Of a stretch of 64,000 nucleotides of DNA, positions 50,640 through 63,823 are shown piece by piece. Made by a program: the position numbers and the translations under genes. Position 1 is the first letter of the stretch, and every line of letters begins with the position of its first letter. The stretch spans positions 10,033,021-10,097,020 of the forward strand of contig OX387602.1 of the NCBI GenBank assembly GCA_947568835.1, given 5' to 3'. Below the pieces are notes generated by a model, which saw only the letters and a list, made by a program, of their open reading frames with translations, was not told the DNA's origin and made no database searches. The DNA is from Protonemura montana. Lineage: Eukaryota; Arthropoda; Insecta; Plecoptera; Nemouridae.

Positions 50640-50955
50640 GAGAACATACTTTACCGGTAGAGGCGCTCCGATCGTTTTAGGGTGACATGCGGACCAACTG
50701 CCACTTAAAAAAATTAATAAAAATCATCCCCGCTATCGTTTGCCGTTTTCCTTTTGCTCTAAAGCTTTTGTCATGCAAAGATAGTTTGTTTTTCGAGCTA
50801 CCATATGATTTGTTCTAGAAATTGTAACAATCTTGGGAATTGTTTAGCAGTAAAAACAAGTATTTTGAAATCCCGTCACGAAAATCATAAATTAAATGTC
50901 ATTAATTAGTTGGTAGCAATGCTGGGGGATAGTCCTTGGGCTGGCATCACCTCTC
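50640..50955 (-). mobile_element. MITE family B, copy 3 (about 316 bp)
   Basis: In minus orientation it carries the same blocks as the 25.8 kb copy: GTAGCAATGCTGGGG near one end, and GTAGAGGCGCTCCGATCG and GGGTGACATGCGGACCAACT near the other. The ends are GAGAACATAC and the complement of GAGAGGTGATGCC. The middle shares the AAAAGGAAAA-type and GCTCGAAAAAC-type blocks. No transposase is present. Confidence 0.7.
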
Positions 50956-51236
50956 GCGAGCTAGACTGTGCACGGAAAAGGACGAGACTGTAATAAACGT
51001 ATCAAAACTTCAAACCACTTCTGCAGTTCTAATAAGCTGTCAATTATAAATGCCCTGTTGATTGGTTGTTACTAAGTAGACGTTTTGTAGCTTGCTATCC
51101 ATACATCAAAACATAGCAAAACAGGTTATCGTTTTTAATAACAATATATTATATTAAAGTGTGCCTGAAATTTACTTGATGGTCTCGACAACTTTATTGG
51201 TACGTTTAAAACGCTGTTTTTCACACGCGTAGGTTT

Positions 51237-51330
51237 GTTGTCATAGCAACTATTGTCAACTACATTGAATTTAACGGAAGCCCACGTGGTGCGGTTGCCA
51301 TAATGACATGTGCGCGCGTAGACCAATCAC
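51237..51330. promoter_or_regulatory. Cluster of X-box-like sites with CCAAT
   Basis: GTTGTCATAGCAAC (51237-51250) is an imperfect palindrome close to the RFX X-box (GTNRCC-N-RGYAAC). A second, weaker GTTGCCATAATGAC lies at 51294-51307, followed by a GCGCGC stretch and CCAAT (51322). In animals such clusters mark promoters of ciliary genes. No coding exon could be tied to it. Confidence 0.3.
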
Positions 51331-51499
51331 AGAAGAGCTGCTGTAATTTCAACTACGAGCTTGAGCACAGTGGTGAGAAACGGTTTAAAAAAAAAAAAAC
51401 ACTTTTTCAAGTTTTTCTCTACATGGCTTCAAAGTCAGACAGCTGTTGCTACAAAATGTGCCGAAGAATAATTAGTGTCTGGAGCTGTGGGTGTTGATA

Positions 51500-53190
51500 C
51501 TTTCTTTGTGAAGAAAATTGTCTTGATTGCTGGTCAATATTGTGAAAAGTTTGACAGTTTGGAACCTGCAAGAATCGATTGAGGTAATGTTTGCTATTTA
51601 CTAACGGAAATATCCTCACGAAGCGTGACTTTTCAAGTTAAATGACAACAATCGATTTGTTTTATTGTATATACAGCATACAAGTATGTCGTCAAGCGTC
51701 ATAATTGTGTCAAGCCCACAAACTAAAGAGGATGATGACGGTTCAAGTTAATATACTCACTAGAAAGATTCACACACGAGAGCTATATCGAGCAAACAAG
51801 CGGACCGATAAATTCATCCTCTTCCAGCCTTAAATTAATTTATGACCACCCTTAATTCAATAACACATTTAATACTTATTTTTGTAAGCCTTCCAGCCAT
51901 TTATCTTTGTGATTCATTCGGGGATGATCTGTATTAACAACCCACTCAATTAAGCTGGCCCAAATGATTTATTATGCCAAGTCTATGGACTTACAGAAGG
52001 AAAATAGTTGTTTAACGTACAAAAAACTTGTGGGGACAAACAAGATATATAAAAAAAAAAATTACCTTATGAAAAATGAATAATAATGACTAGAATAACT
52101 CTGTTTAAGCTAATCGATATAAGAATTATTTTAAGATTAGCCAAATAACTCAGGCGGCTGCCATTTTTCCGCACGTGATTAATGATTGAAACAAGTGAAC
52201 TGAAAGGTATGTCACATATATTTTTCTAAATATAGTTTTTTTTTGGTTCCAGTTTTAGTTAGTTCTCTAGCCTATAAATACTTTTGCTAATTGGCACATG
52301 ATTTTTCTTGGAGCTAACCTTAAATTCCACTTGAAATAACAAAACTATATTATTTCTTAGAACTTGTGTTTCTTTATTTTTTAATATTTATTGAAAATAA
52401 TGTATGAAGTTTCTTTTCTACTCATTAAAGCAGATTGGTTAGCTTCTACTTTTTATTTTTTAAATTGGTTAAACCTTCCCCATATACTTGTTAAAAATAA
52501 AATGCTCCCCTATTTACAAAAACAGTGCCCCTATGGCGTAATTACAATGTAATTCCGATACTAACAAGATGGTTACGACCAAGCCAATTGGATTAACAAA
52601 ATTATTACATTTATCAACGAATTATTTCACATCTCTTGGTCAAGGAACACACAAAAAAAGTAAGTAGCGTACACTCTTCACCGAGGTCTTCATTCTTCCC
52701 AGCCAGACACATGTTCCGTCCACGCAAACACTCAAAACGGTGCATGATCTATTTACACTCTGCGATTTGACATTCAAATAGCCTAAAAGGTTGTATTACA
52801 ATAATGACCGACGTCTTTCTCATTTGCATAGCGACGAATCACACTCGGCTATTTCCTGTTGTATGTGTCTTTGTTGGTTCCTATGCCGTAACTTGGCTAG
52901 AAAGTGCGATGGATGTTACTGTTCTATGACCTGCTCTGGTACTCTCAAGACTCTACCATCGGCTAAGACCTAATACAGTGCATGTCGAACAAAGTGTAGA
53001 ACCATTCTACACCATTCTCATTTCTTTTGTTTTCAATTTTGACTGTCTCCGAAAATGTTTTATAGTTTATTATTGACTTTGTTTCTTAAGCGGCTTGATA
53101 TAATTGCAAATTAGTTGAGCATCTATGTTAACAAGAGAAGCAACTCTATAACAGTTCGTTAGGTCGTATCATTAAATGTATTGGGCCAGC
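51500..53190. other. No gene supported
   Basis: AT-rich with several poly-A and poly-T runs. Nothing is recognisable. Confidence 0.55.
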
Positions 53191-53515
53191 GTTATTGTTA
53201 AGTTTTTTGCTGAGCAAACGAGCTGGAAGCACGTGGTAACGGTACGTGCCACCCGGTCGCACTTGCGGCTTTTCTTGTAAACAAACCACTACAATTCAAT
53301 AATTACTATCGATACATGTATATCTAATGTTAAGTTTAGAATTAATGAAGATTTATTACACGTTAAACAGTCTCAAATGCGAGTAATTTGCGAGAAATAT
53401 AAAAATTAAATTTCTTAACACTCGAAACGACAGTGACTCTAACTAATAGCATCCTCAATTTTTGTCGGTAGTGTTGTTATTTGGCGGGAATTTTCCGCGG
53501 AGACAGTATAAAATT
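53191..53515 (+). repeat. Local repeat family A, copy 4
   Basis: Contains TTGCTGAGCAAACGAGCTGG, GTGCCACCCGGTCGCACTTG, CAGTCTCAAATGCGAGTAAT and the right end CGCGGAGACAGTATAAAATT. About 325 bp, covering the same span as copy 3 with moderate divergence and a few indels. No coding capacity. Confidence 0.8.
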
Positions 53516-56500
53516 GACTGTACACCTGACTTTACTTATAAACCCAGTAGACTTATACAAAAGTAAGGGTTGAAATCCTATTTTCTGTCCGTTGGAGATA
53601 ATTCTTACTGGCATGCAACTGGCCCTTGACTTTACTACAAATACTATACTACCTCAATCTTCATGCTTAAATTAAGACTGATTTTGTTTTACAAACAAGC
53701 GACTGTTTAGCTAATTTTGCGATTAAAAAAAGTATTGTGGTTGGCCTTGGCCGACATGTCAGAACACAGAGTTTCTTTTGACATGCACTGTAAGTACGCT
53801 ACATTTGTTACAGAGTGTCGTGGTGACTCCACTCTCCAAGATGCCGGTAATATTTACATTTTTCTGCCTCAAAGAGACTGTGATTTTAATGAGAGCATGA
53901 CGATCTACCTGCCAGATGACCCGACCTCTTTTATTTGCTGTTAATTATGGCTCATCATCTTCCCAGCGTGCTATGATATTTTTAATTTAAATTGCATTTT
54001 TGCGGATAGCATTTCGATACCATAGTTTATGCTAATTGGATAAGTTTGCTTTAAAAAAGCTTTATTGTTTTAAGTTTCGTATGTCTTTGGGCATAAAAAA
54101 ATAGCAAAACACAAGAACAAATGAAATCATAAAACCTTATTACTAATATATAGCTAAATTCTTCACTTATATCTGAATTATGTTGAGCTCTGAATAGAAA
54201 CGAACACGAACAAGGTTTCGCTATAAAACGCACCTACGTTCGGAGAGTGTCGTTTTTCACGAGGCGGGTACCTACTCTTTGTGTGTACTCACTTTTTTAG
54301 CTCACGATTTAGTAATTTTATCAATAAACCCCTCAGGAGCGAAACATATTTTCACAGTTCAATGAGATTTGTTCTTGAAATTTGAACTACGCCCTGCGCT
54401 GTACATTTGCAAAGATAATTTTGGTCCACACCATACACTTGAGTTTGTTCCTTCACTGACCAGCCCAATCAAATTAATGTGACGAAACGCCTGCATTTGG
54501 ATTGAAAAATATACCATGTGTCTGTAAAATCAGTCGTCGTCGATTTTAAAACCCTGCGTTCCTAGATGCACTACAAAACCTTTTATTCATTACATTTAAT
54601 CACACCAATAATGTGATTCAGCCGTGATCCTCTCAAGGTTGTCTATAATTAAACAATGGTAATTGTAACTTAAATGCACTGGATCCTGCAGGATGTTTAC
54701 ACTGAGGTCGAATTGTCTTTCTGGTGAATGTCGATTTATAATTATTTCTTAAACTGAAGGCTGCAGTACGTAAGTGAAGCATGCAAAGACACTCTACGAA
54801 CAAGATGACCATTTCAATTGGTCTATTCTTTATTACCCACTCACGGAGTGCCAGTTCCTATGTGATCGTCAATAAACTAGGGTGTTATTCTTTACAAATA
54901 AATAATGACTTCACTGACAGCAACTCAATCGTTTGTGCATCCTTTTGCACGCAACAACCAGGGCTGATGACAATATTCATGGCATGCCAATATCAGGTCA
55001 CGCTTAAAAAGTGCACTCTAGTAAGTGTGACGTCCGTTGCGTTGCTGACCTAGGTTACTGTTGTTGGAGAGGTCAATGAAATATCCAATGCGCTTAAGTC
55101 GTGCATTCGCCGACGCCGTCGTTGTCGACAGTTGACGTCATTCAGGTGAAATATCGGAGGCTAGACGCAGTGGTTTTACGATGGAATTCAATCTATACTC
55201 GTTCAATTGGAAATCGAAGAAAAAAAAATGACTTGATTGGTTTTTGCAGTTTATTTCTCGATGGTATTCATGGAAGAATTTCATTTAAAAGCCAGACTTA
55301 GTTATTGATCTGTATATTTTAGTGTTTTTGTGGTGCTGAGAGATTGATTTGGGAATTTAGTGAATTGAAAATGGGGATGTAGTTAGTTAAATGTGATCAA
55401 TTGACGCACGTAGTTGTGAGCACTGGTGCATGATGCCGTGGCCATGCTTGCAATCTGTGTAGGTCGGTGTCGTCTAACGTCAAATTGCATTGCGGATGTT
55501 GTTTCCAAGTGAACTGTGAAGGTTGGCGACGGGAGACAGAGCAAGCACCGCCTAGTTTTCGATCATACTAATTTATCATGTAAGCATAGTTATTGAGCCA
55601 TCGTGTGTACTATTATGTTCTCCGTTTTCTGTGAACGTTTTTTTAGCGAAATCTTTGTCTGCAGCACGTATGTGTGTACACACAGAAGCCTTTTAGATTT
55701 TTGCATATCTTGTATCGAAGCTCCAAATAATATGTACAATTCGATCTTCGAAGTAGGACGACAAGTACCTAGTACAACGTAGAAAGCCACCAAAGTCACT
55801 GCAATGATCATTGCTGATTCGCGGTTCGCACATATTTCTATATCGCATTTGAATGAAGCTAGATATTTTCTAAAAAAATCTTAGCTTGGATATATCTATA
55901 AGATATGCAGTGCAGATTCACGCCTCTTTGTGGCATTATTGATCGTACCGAAATAATTCTTGCATCGTGTAGGGCTTCATTTTCCTTGTCGGCAAAGGGA
56001 CTTCCCCTGTTCTCTCGACGTCCGTCTCCTAAGCGTAGCACGCCAGGTGTATTGGTTCCCAAAAATGGGAAAACTCGTTTTTCTCTCATCTGTCAAACAC
56101 TGTCACTGCATATAGCTTTGGTGAATTTCTGGAAAGTAAAGAGAAAATGATCTCTCTGTGTAATTTTTCGAATGGTTTTTTTCTTGCATTTTCTATTTCT
56201 ATCTGCAGAATATTAAACATTTTAGACAGTGACAGCGATCGTTAGTACATACTGCGTACCATACGAAATTCACTATACACATATGATAATTTTCAGGCCT
56301 GTTATTGCGTTGGTCATTGTTTTGTTATTGGTCACAATGCGGAGGGACTTTAACAAATGCACTGGCATGCACTAAAATCCGTGACATATTTGTCACTTGA
56401 CGTCATTTATTTCGCTGCAAGTTGCTCTGATGCATGTGCAACGCCCCCAATGCGATTTAAGGTCAGTGATTCTGTCTGGTGCAGTATTAAACTTCACGGG

Positions 56501-59376
56501 GGGGTGTTGCCACGGATGCGATTTCAACTGTCATGGAAAATCTCGGTCATGAAAACGTACTTTCATGGCGCAGTAGAGAATTCGCGAAAATCATTAGTTT
56601 TGCCCTTCGAGGGATATGCACTCGGAAATTGACTACAGTTGTGTTTAAATGAGAGTCTTCTTGAGAAATATAAATATAAAATAATAATTGTGTACAGACA
56701 ATATGCAAAGGATGTGTATTTGAATTGCGCATGTAATACCAGGTATATTACATCGCAATATAGTCGGAACATTTTCAAAGTATACCAGTTCATAAATTCA
56801 TAAAAAGCTAAAATCAGACGCAATAAAAGGCATTGTGGTTTGCGTGACTTCTCATTTTATCATAGACTGCAGCTGCAACTAAGCTGTGCATTTGATTTAG
56901 GGCGCGTGTCCGTGATTACCTTCTTCAGTGTTAATATTGGTTGTCTACCGTTTCATCCGTGTCGAACCGAATTTATAGATCTAGTTAAAGGATGTTTCCT
57001 CTAGCGAGTCACGGGTGGCACTTGTCAATCACAATCAATAAATTGAAAACAGCTTCTATTTGAAGAAGTCTGTCGCTACGGGATCGCGGCTTACGTGTGT
57101 AAGTGTAAGATATACCTGTTAGAAAACCTTGATAGGACCAGTAGCCTATTCAAAATAGTCGTTCCGTTCCTCCCGTACCTTCTCGAAGACAAGGCTGACT
57201 CTGAATTTTTTACACGAATAGGTAGATATAGATATAGAATAGACTCACCTTTTTGTTATTTTAATACATTGAGTATATGTAGCCTTGGACAATGGTAATT
57301 CAATGCTTGATTTTTTTTTTGGTAGTAAAGAAGAAAGAGTGGCGCGATTGCTGTCAACGTCAGATTCAACACGCCAGACCAATAGAATTTCAGAGTCGTC
57401 TGGTTCTATTGGATAAAGTGTGTAGGTGGATGCGATTTTTAACCGTATCGAAGATGTAGTCGAAAATATATTTTGTTATTGACCATTTTTCACATTTAAC
57501 TTTTTTTTTCTATAAGTGTGTTTGTTGTCGTTGCATTAGACTTTATTTTAAGAAATTGTAGTAAATATATGTTGCTAGATGCGTTTTCTTGTGCTGTTTA
57601 GACTTTGCGATTCGGTGATCTTGAAGATTGAAAGCAAGAAGCTCACGCTAGGCGGCGCCGGCACGTGGTCATGTTGAGTTTGGCAGGAGCAATGTATAAT
57701 GTTGGAAAATATTATACAAATGTGTTTACGTCTTAGAACCTGGATGGTGCAAAATTAGGTTTATAGTATACTAAAGATATTGAGAACGAGGTCTGAAAAT
57801 TATTCTTGCACAATGATTCCCATTTCGAGAAAGCGCAGTGTATTTTTTCTCTGTTCGAATGCACGAATGCACTTCTAAATTTTGAGTTAAATATAGTCGC
57901 TGAATTAGTTGGAATTAGATCGAGCACCCTCTGCTACCAACGAAAATAGGAATCCGTTGTGATTTCAAAAAACGACCTTTTCGTCTGGGAGTAAACATAG
58001 GTCTTAGCATTTGTTTTTTTTTCGGGAACGGCGACACCGCCGCGTCCCACGATATGGCGCGTTTTTATGACGAGGGGAAAATGAGGATAGTCTTCGAACG
58101 AGGAAAATGTCATTGAAAAGTCACCCTATTTTCTTTTATAGACACTGCTCTTGACATCCTCTACTTTTACGCGTATTTAATTATTACAAAAAAATTAAAC
58201 AATACTTTTACTTATTTTGTGATTTCTTCGAATAATTGCAGTGTGAATCCAGATATAATGATCATCTTAAATATTTTCCCAAACTAATAAATCACACGCT
58301 TAATTTTCGTCACCAAATCATAAGAATTTGTTGATGTAAACTTGTTCGTACACAAGCGCGATTGCACGCTTCTTTTCCACGCCCCGATCTGTCTTAATCT
58401 TCGTGCAGATGTGACGCCTATTTTAAGACCTTTCCGTTGAATAAGAGGATGCGTCGACGTCGTCGCCGCCACCGACGCCGCCGTCGCTACACGGGCAAGA
58501 ATATCACAGCCAAAAATAACAAATAAGTGCTTGCCACACGAAACGTTTTGTGGCCTATTAGATTCATAACCTAGCTAGAGATATAATTCGATTTACATAA
58601 ACCTGCGTGGCAACCTGTAACATGAGCTGTTGTCTACGTACGCTACCAAGTACATCTTGCGACGGCGCAATTGAACCGTACGCTAATGAAATGTTAAAAG
58701 CCTGTGCTATGCTCTATGTGCTCAACAGTGGCGGCTCGACCAGTGGCGTTTTGGAGCGGCCGTGCCGGTATCAGAGGTTGAGTGGGTGGTGATTGGGTGG
58801 GGAAAAAACTAATCAGTGGAACATCTCCATACAGCGATATTTGTTCAGGTATAAAAGAGCAGAAGGGGAGGAGACACTGTCGTTTAATGATCTGTGGTTT
58901 AACTAAAGAACCAATTGTTACCAACGCATGGTAAAGTGGATTTTCACCAAAAATAATCTTGAACTGAAATTTGTCTTAGGGGCTGGGCACACACTCGTTT
59001 CTTCTTTCCACACTGTTACCTTTTCTTTCAAAACCTGTTTGCAAACAGCCCTAATTGAAATTTAACAAAACAAAAAAAATTAAACTGCAACCGCTGAGCA
59101 GAGATCATACTTAAGGGTGGTTTTGTAAAAAAAAAATTAAAAAGTTGCCGAGAAATAACTTTTTACTTCCTATGGTTTCAATTGGCAATTGGGCCGAGCC
59201 AGAGATAAGGCGCGGCAATTCATTCGATATTTTTACGAAGTCAACCCCCTCCCGGGTCACACTTTGTGGGTGCTACGGTGTTGGGTGGAAAACCGCGTGG
59301 TTTATCCTCTCAAAATTGCACTAAAAGCCTGAAAATAGGGTGGATGGTATTCAGGCTGTCTCAAGCCTCCAGTGGA

Positions 59377-59407
59377 GATCACAGTGCTCACCGTGATCAC
59401 TGTGATC
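59377..59407. repeat. 10-bp perfect inverted repeat
   Basis: GATCACAGTG (59377-59386) and CACTGTGATC (59398-59407) are separated by 11 bases. It may be chance or a small hairpin. Confidence 0.8.
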
Positions 59408-60962
59408 GTTTCACAGGACGTATGCTCAGTGCTCCTTTCCCGCTGTCAAGTGACTAAATACTGTCACAACCAGGGAGCAATTTAACCACGAGTCAAAACA
59501 CAACGCCATGCTTGCAACAACGCTCTTACTTTTAATGTTTGGCTCCATTCTCCTCTCAAGTCTAAACAAACGTCTTTGCGGACAAAGACTTGGTTTAATT
59601 GTTTCACAGCGGGTCTTAAGTCGTTTTGTTGGGGCTGCATGGGTATGGTTTTCATTCACATTTCCGTGAAAATGTAGCAGCCTATTTACTATGCACATGA
59701 AAGAATGGATAAATTTCTTGACCTTTAGAGAAAGTAAAAAAAACTCGAAGAAAATGTACTAATTTGCTTTTAGCTTAGCTCTCACTGGGGTTTGAAAGAG
59801 AAAACAATCAGCTCTTCCTCTCCATCCCTTTTTAACAAGTCATTATCCGGCTAATTACAGCGCTGCTGTGACAATTCTCGTGAATGACATGGTGTAGACA
59901 GCCCCCAATTGGTCTGAGCGGTATTTTGGTGGCAGTCACCACTGTTCAGCCGGCAGTCAGTGGTGGTGAGTCGCGCAAGTTACCACTCGCTGATTGAGGA
60001 TAGAGATGAGCGAGTCAGACTTAAAATGCGATTGAGGCACGCAACTCGCGGCACTAGACTGCTGACCACTTAGCCGGGATGATTCTGACTTCCAAACTCT
60101 TTGCACCGATTTGTCATACCCATCGGAAGGAAGATGTATTATGTAGCTGAATTAATGTTTTCTGGACCCTTGCTGCTATTGCTGACTTCTTGATAATATA
60201 ACCTGAACAGAAACTGAAACTGAGACGTATATCAATGCTGCCCTTGACCTATGACCTTGTCTCAGAATAAAGGCTTCGACGATGCTTTTTGTGACTGTTG
60301 ATTGGTGGCTGAAGCTTGCACGCTGCTGACTGATTAATGATGAATGATGACTGATGACACGCCTGCTGCACGGTGCATGCTGACTGCTGAGACGCGAGTC
60401 GTTCTGCCTGGACGGCCGCTAGACCAGTCGCGACAGTTTGTTGCAGCAGTTTCACGCCAATCAACGCCAAGCTTCTTAAAACATCGCTGCACCAATTGCC
60501 CCTGTGATGCGCCAAAAGGGGCCCAAGCCAACTAGCTATTTAGCATAAGACGGAAATACGGGCCCGAAGGGAGGACTCAAGCACATGTAGACGTTAACTG
60601 GTATTGATACTTATATTTAAACTCTGCGAGCGGTCGTTGCAGCGATATTGCACCAGTTTTCTTCTCGGTTGGTAGCGAGTAGAGGTTGTAGACTTGCTGA
60701 GTAATTATATAGACTCTAGCTAGAGGTAACAAATTATTCCCACTTTGCAGGTTTATTTGCACACTCGAGGTGTAGTTGGTAAATTACATTTTGTTACAAT
60801 ATTAACTCAACCGTTTGAATTAAAATGCTATGCTTGGTCATAATAGTTGTTTTATTTGCTGTGGATTGGTGTACGGTTCGACATCGAACAAAGATAAATA
60901 CTCTGTGATCTTCTGGTACTTTTTTAGTTGACCAAGGTCGTGTTTTGTGTTTTTTCTATCTG

Positions 60963-60982
60963 TTTTTTTTTTTTTTTTTTTT
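60963..60982 (+). repeat. Poly-T run
   Basis: About 20 thymines. It could be the reversed poly-A tail of a minus-strand retroposon, but no element body is recognised to its right. Confidence 0.9.
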
Positions 60983-62267
60983 CTAAATTGGTATTGCGAA
61001 AAGTGCGATCACCTTCTTTGGCGATTTCTTTGGGCGTGGGCAGGACGAAGTTAATTTAAAATATTATTATAAAAGGAAATGATGTTTAATTTTAAAATTG
61101 AAGCGGGATCTTGTGCCAGAAAGCAAATCTTTCGACAAATCTTTTGGATTCACTCCAATAGAATGCTGCGCGATGTGGCGTTTCCTCTGGTGCACGAATG
61201 CCACCAGATTTCTGGCTCTCTGATTTACAACACGTGGTGCGTACCGGGAATTTAATTCTTCTACTAATTTTTTAAATTGATAATTTGGCTCAATTTGGAT
61301 TACCAGGGTGGCAGTTACAACAAGTTTCAAATTCTTCGCCGCGGGTTTTTTTTTCAGTAGAAATAATATTTTCTTGGCAGTCTTTAAGGTGGTGTTTGGA
61401 TTTAAATAAGTATCCGTTGTCGCCTTTCATGTTTTCTTGTCGGCAGGAAGATAACTCAAAATTGTCTTTCCTAAAATGATAGCAAATTGTTAGTTCATAG
61501 CCGATGTCTAAACATGAAAAGCTCACCTGCAACGCTCTGATCGTTAGCATGCCCAACACTGGCAATGGACATGATGACGAATTGAAATACGTTTGCATTT
61601 CATCTCTTTCACATGATTCTAATCCTCGGAGAGAGCGCTAATCGGTGCCTAATCATATCACAAAGCAATGCCGGGTACACAAGGATGCTAGTGCAATGAT
61701 GAGTGATAATTCAGAGCTTATGATTTAATCTACAGATAATAAAATATCATCACACAGTTAATTACAGTTGAAAGTATACACAAACCAATCCCATTATATT
61801 GCATGAATTAATTGAATTTATGTAGCATGCTTTTTGAATTCGTGACGAGTTTATTCAAGTCAATAAAACACCCGTTTTCAATGGATTTATAAATTCTCGA
61901 GCCTATTATTATATATTAATTGTTTTTGTAGATTGCGGGAAAATGGACAAGGTATAGCAGCTTATGATACTGCTGGTGTAGACGATTAGCAAATAACACC
62001 AGTCTTTGATAACTTATGCGTGGTGAGAATATGGTTGTGCCTTTATTTCTGTACATACCATGCGCTTTTGACATCATGGGTGGAACGTACCTACGCCTCT
62101 AGAAAGCACATGGGAAAATATGATTACCTAGTCAATTTGTTGGGTGCGTACATTCGAATTATGTTTTGTATTTGGTCAATATGCGAACAATTGATTGATT
62201 TGCACTTTTGAATTGATTGACCCTGCGGCAGTGATCTATTAGCGTCGGTGAACGAGGTTAGTGGATG

Positions 62268-62552
62268 ATGTTAAGGCTTACCTAACTTAGAAGGGAGGTG
62301 GAGAAGCTTCACCAAGCTACTACTGTCGAAGAGCACCAACGGGACCACCGGCTTAACGTCCCTTTCGATAAATGGTACAACTCGAACAACCCTCCAAGGG
62401 AAGTTGTTGTATCATCTTTCATCCCTCCAACCTCTATCACAAACAGAACTGGGCGTGTGTATGATGGTCACCCATCCAATACCTGGTCCAACGCTTAATT
62501 TAGGTGATCTCACGAAAACCTGTGTTTTCAACACCCCAAATTACTCGGTTTA
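62268..62552 (-). mobile_element. 5S rRNA-derived SINE, copy 2
   Basis: On the minus strand from about 62552 the head matches 5S rRNA: the plus strand shows GGTCACCCATCCAATACC, CAACGCTTAATTTAGGTGAT and ACCTGTGTTTTCAACAC, the complements of the 5S internal promoter region. The body down to about 62268 (CATCCCTCCAACC, ACAGAACTGGGCGTG, GGGACCACCGGCTTAACGTC, CTTAGAAGGGAGGTGGAGAA) is shared with the copy at 833-1165. It is shorter and has no extra stretch in the body, so it is closer to the intact form. The tail runs into a GATGATG-type repeat. Confidence 0.75.
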
Positions 62553-63782
62553 ATGTGTATCGGTACGGTGAACGGTGACAAATATGGAACTAACTTTCCC
62601 ATTTCCCTAGTCACAGGTATGTTTTCTCGAGCCGTGGAGTGTGGAAATCCCTGAAAACTCTAAAATATTAACTCGTAAATTACCGTGCTCGCTTCCCCAA
62701 CACTTTAATTATTGAAAGAAAACTGCTACCTTTAAAGTCTGTACCCTATTCCTGGAAATTAAAGTTATAATTTTTTTCAGTTTTCTTCATTTCATGCCTT
62801 AGTTGGTGAAGAGTTATAACTCAGTTTACATAATTCAACCTTTGAAAGCATAACTATATTACCCGAGCTCCTTTTACCACAAGTTAATTAACTTATCCAG
62901 CTGATCTTTACGTCTGGGTGCCATTTGGTCGTTTTGATCTATAGGAAACTGCACTCACACCTTTGCTACCTTAGCGATAACAAATGGTCAGACTCAAGAC
63001 TACAAACCAGTGGCGTAGCGTGGGCGATGCGAGTGACTGCCGTCGAACTTGATGTCCGTGTCCAACCAAATAGGCTCGTGCAGATGAAAAACCGGTGATG
63101 AAAAAACGGTGATCTTCCTTCAAAATGGGCATGATCTGCAAACTTCGACCTTCGACCTTCTCCAATAGCCTTCAAACTAAATTCCTCACTCTATAATGGT
63201 TATTCTGAAACATTTTTCATCTCGAGACGAGATAAGAGCGATAATTTGTTTCGCATTTAGAAACGTTGTAAAGAGAAACTGTTAGAGCTGCTGGCTCGGC
63301 AGTCAGCTACAAGTTCAGAGCTTTGGAACTGGGAACAAGACAACAGAACTAAACGAATAGAATGTTCCTATTAAGTATCAGTCCCATTCCAGAAGGACCG
63401 TTTTTGGTAGCAAGCTTTCACAGCAACTTACCAATTCATCTGCTAGAATCAAATTTTTTCGCACTGTATCTTATATAGGTATCTTACATCCTGAACTAAG
63501 ATACACCACGCAAATCTTTTGGTAATCCCGGCAAAGTCTTGCGGCATACCTCTTTCCATATATCCATGGAATGGTCCAGACTTTTTTTTTTAATATGGCT
63601 TTGTTTGAGATTTTGTCTTGCCAACAGCACCGAAATCGACATCGATATATGACGGTTAGAACATCAAATTAGCGTTATAGTTTATAGGCTGGTTTATAGA
63701 TTGCAGTAATTTGATGATTCAAGTACTGTTAATTACGTCCAGCGTTAAGCTAACGGACATAGTGATGCTTCATTGGGCTGGC
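62553..63782. other. No gene supported
   Basis: CAGTGGCGTAGCGTGGGCGA at 63011-63030 resembles a transposon terminus or A-box start, but no second end is identified. Nothing else is seen. Confidence 0.5.
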
Positions 63783-63823
63783 TTGAATTTTGAATTTTGA
63801 ATTTTGAATCTTGAATTTTGACA
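63783..63823 (+). repeat. TTGAATT heptamer tandem repeat
   Basis: Five to six units of TTGAATT/TTGAATC in tandem, followed by a short GATGATGATGAT run at 63826-63836. Confidence 0.9.

Larger units (their letters stand above)
53516..62267. other. 8.7 kb without a supportable gene
   Basis: No domain is recognised in any frame. Points seen: a plus/minus open segment at 55860-56150; a CpG triplet-rich patch at 58448-58490; CAGTGGCGGCTCG at 58728-58740, which resembles DNA-transposon termini but has no partner found; TATAAAAG at 58850-58857; and minus-strand overlapping frames at 61067-61598 with charged content. None reaches gene-level support. Confidence 0.4.

Noticed and set aside
58728-58760. 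CAGTGGCGGCTCG, resembling a DNA-transposon terminus
   Set aside because: No inverted partner or target duplication could be found nearby; left out of the element list.
58850-58857. TATAAAAG as a promoter
   Set aside because: A good TATA box, but no initiator at the proper distance and no upstream or coding context.
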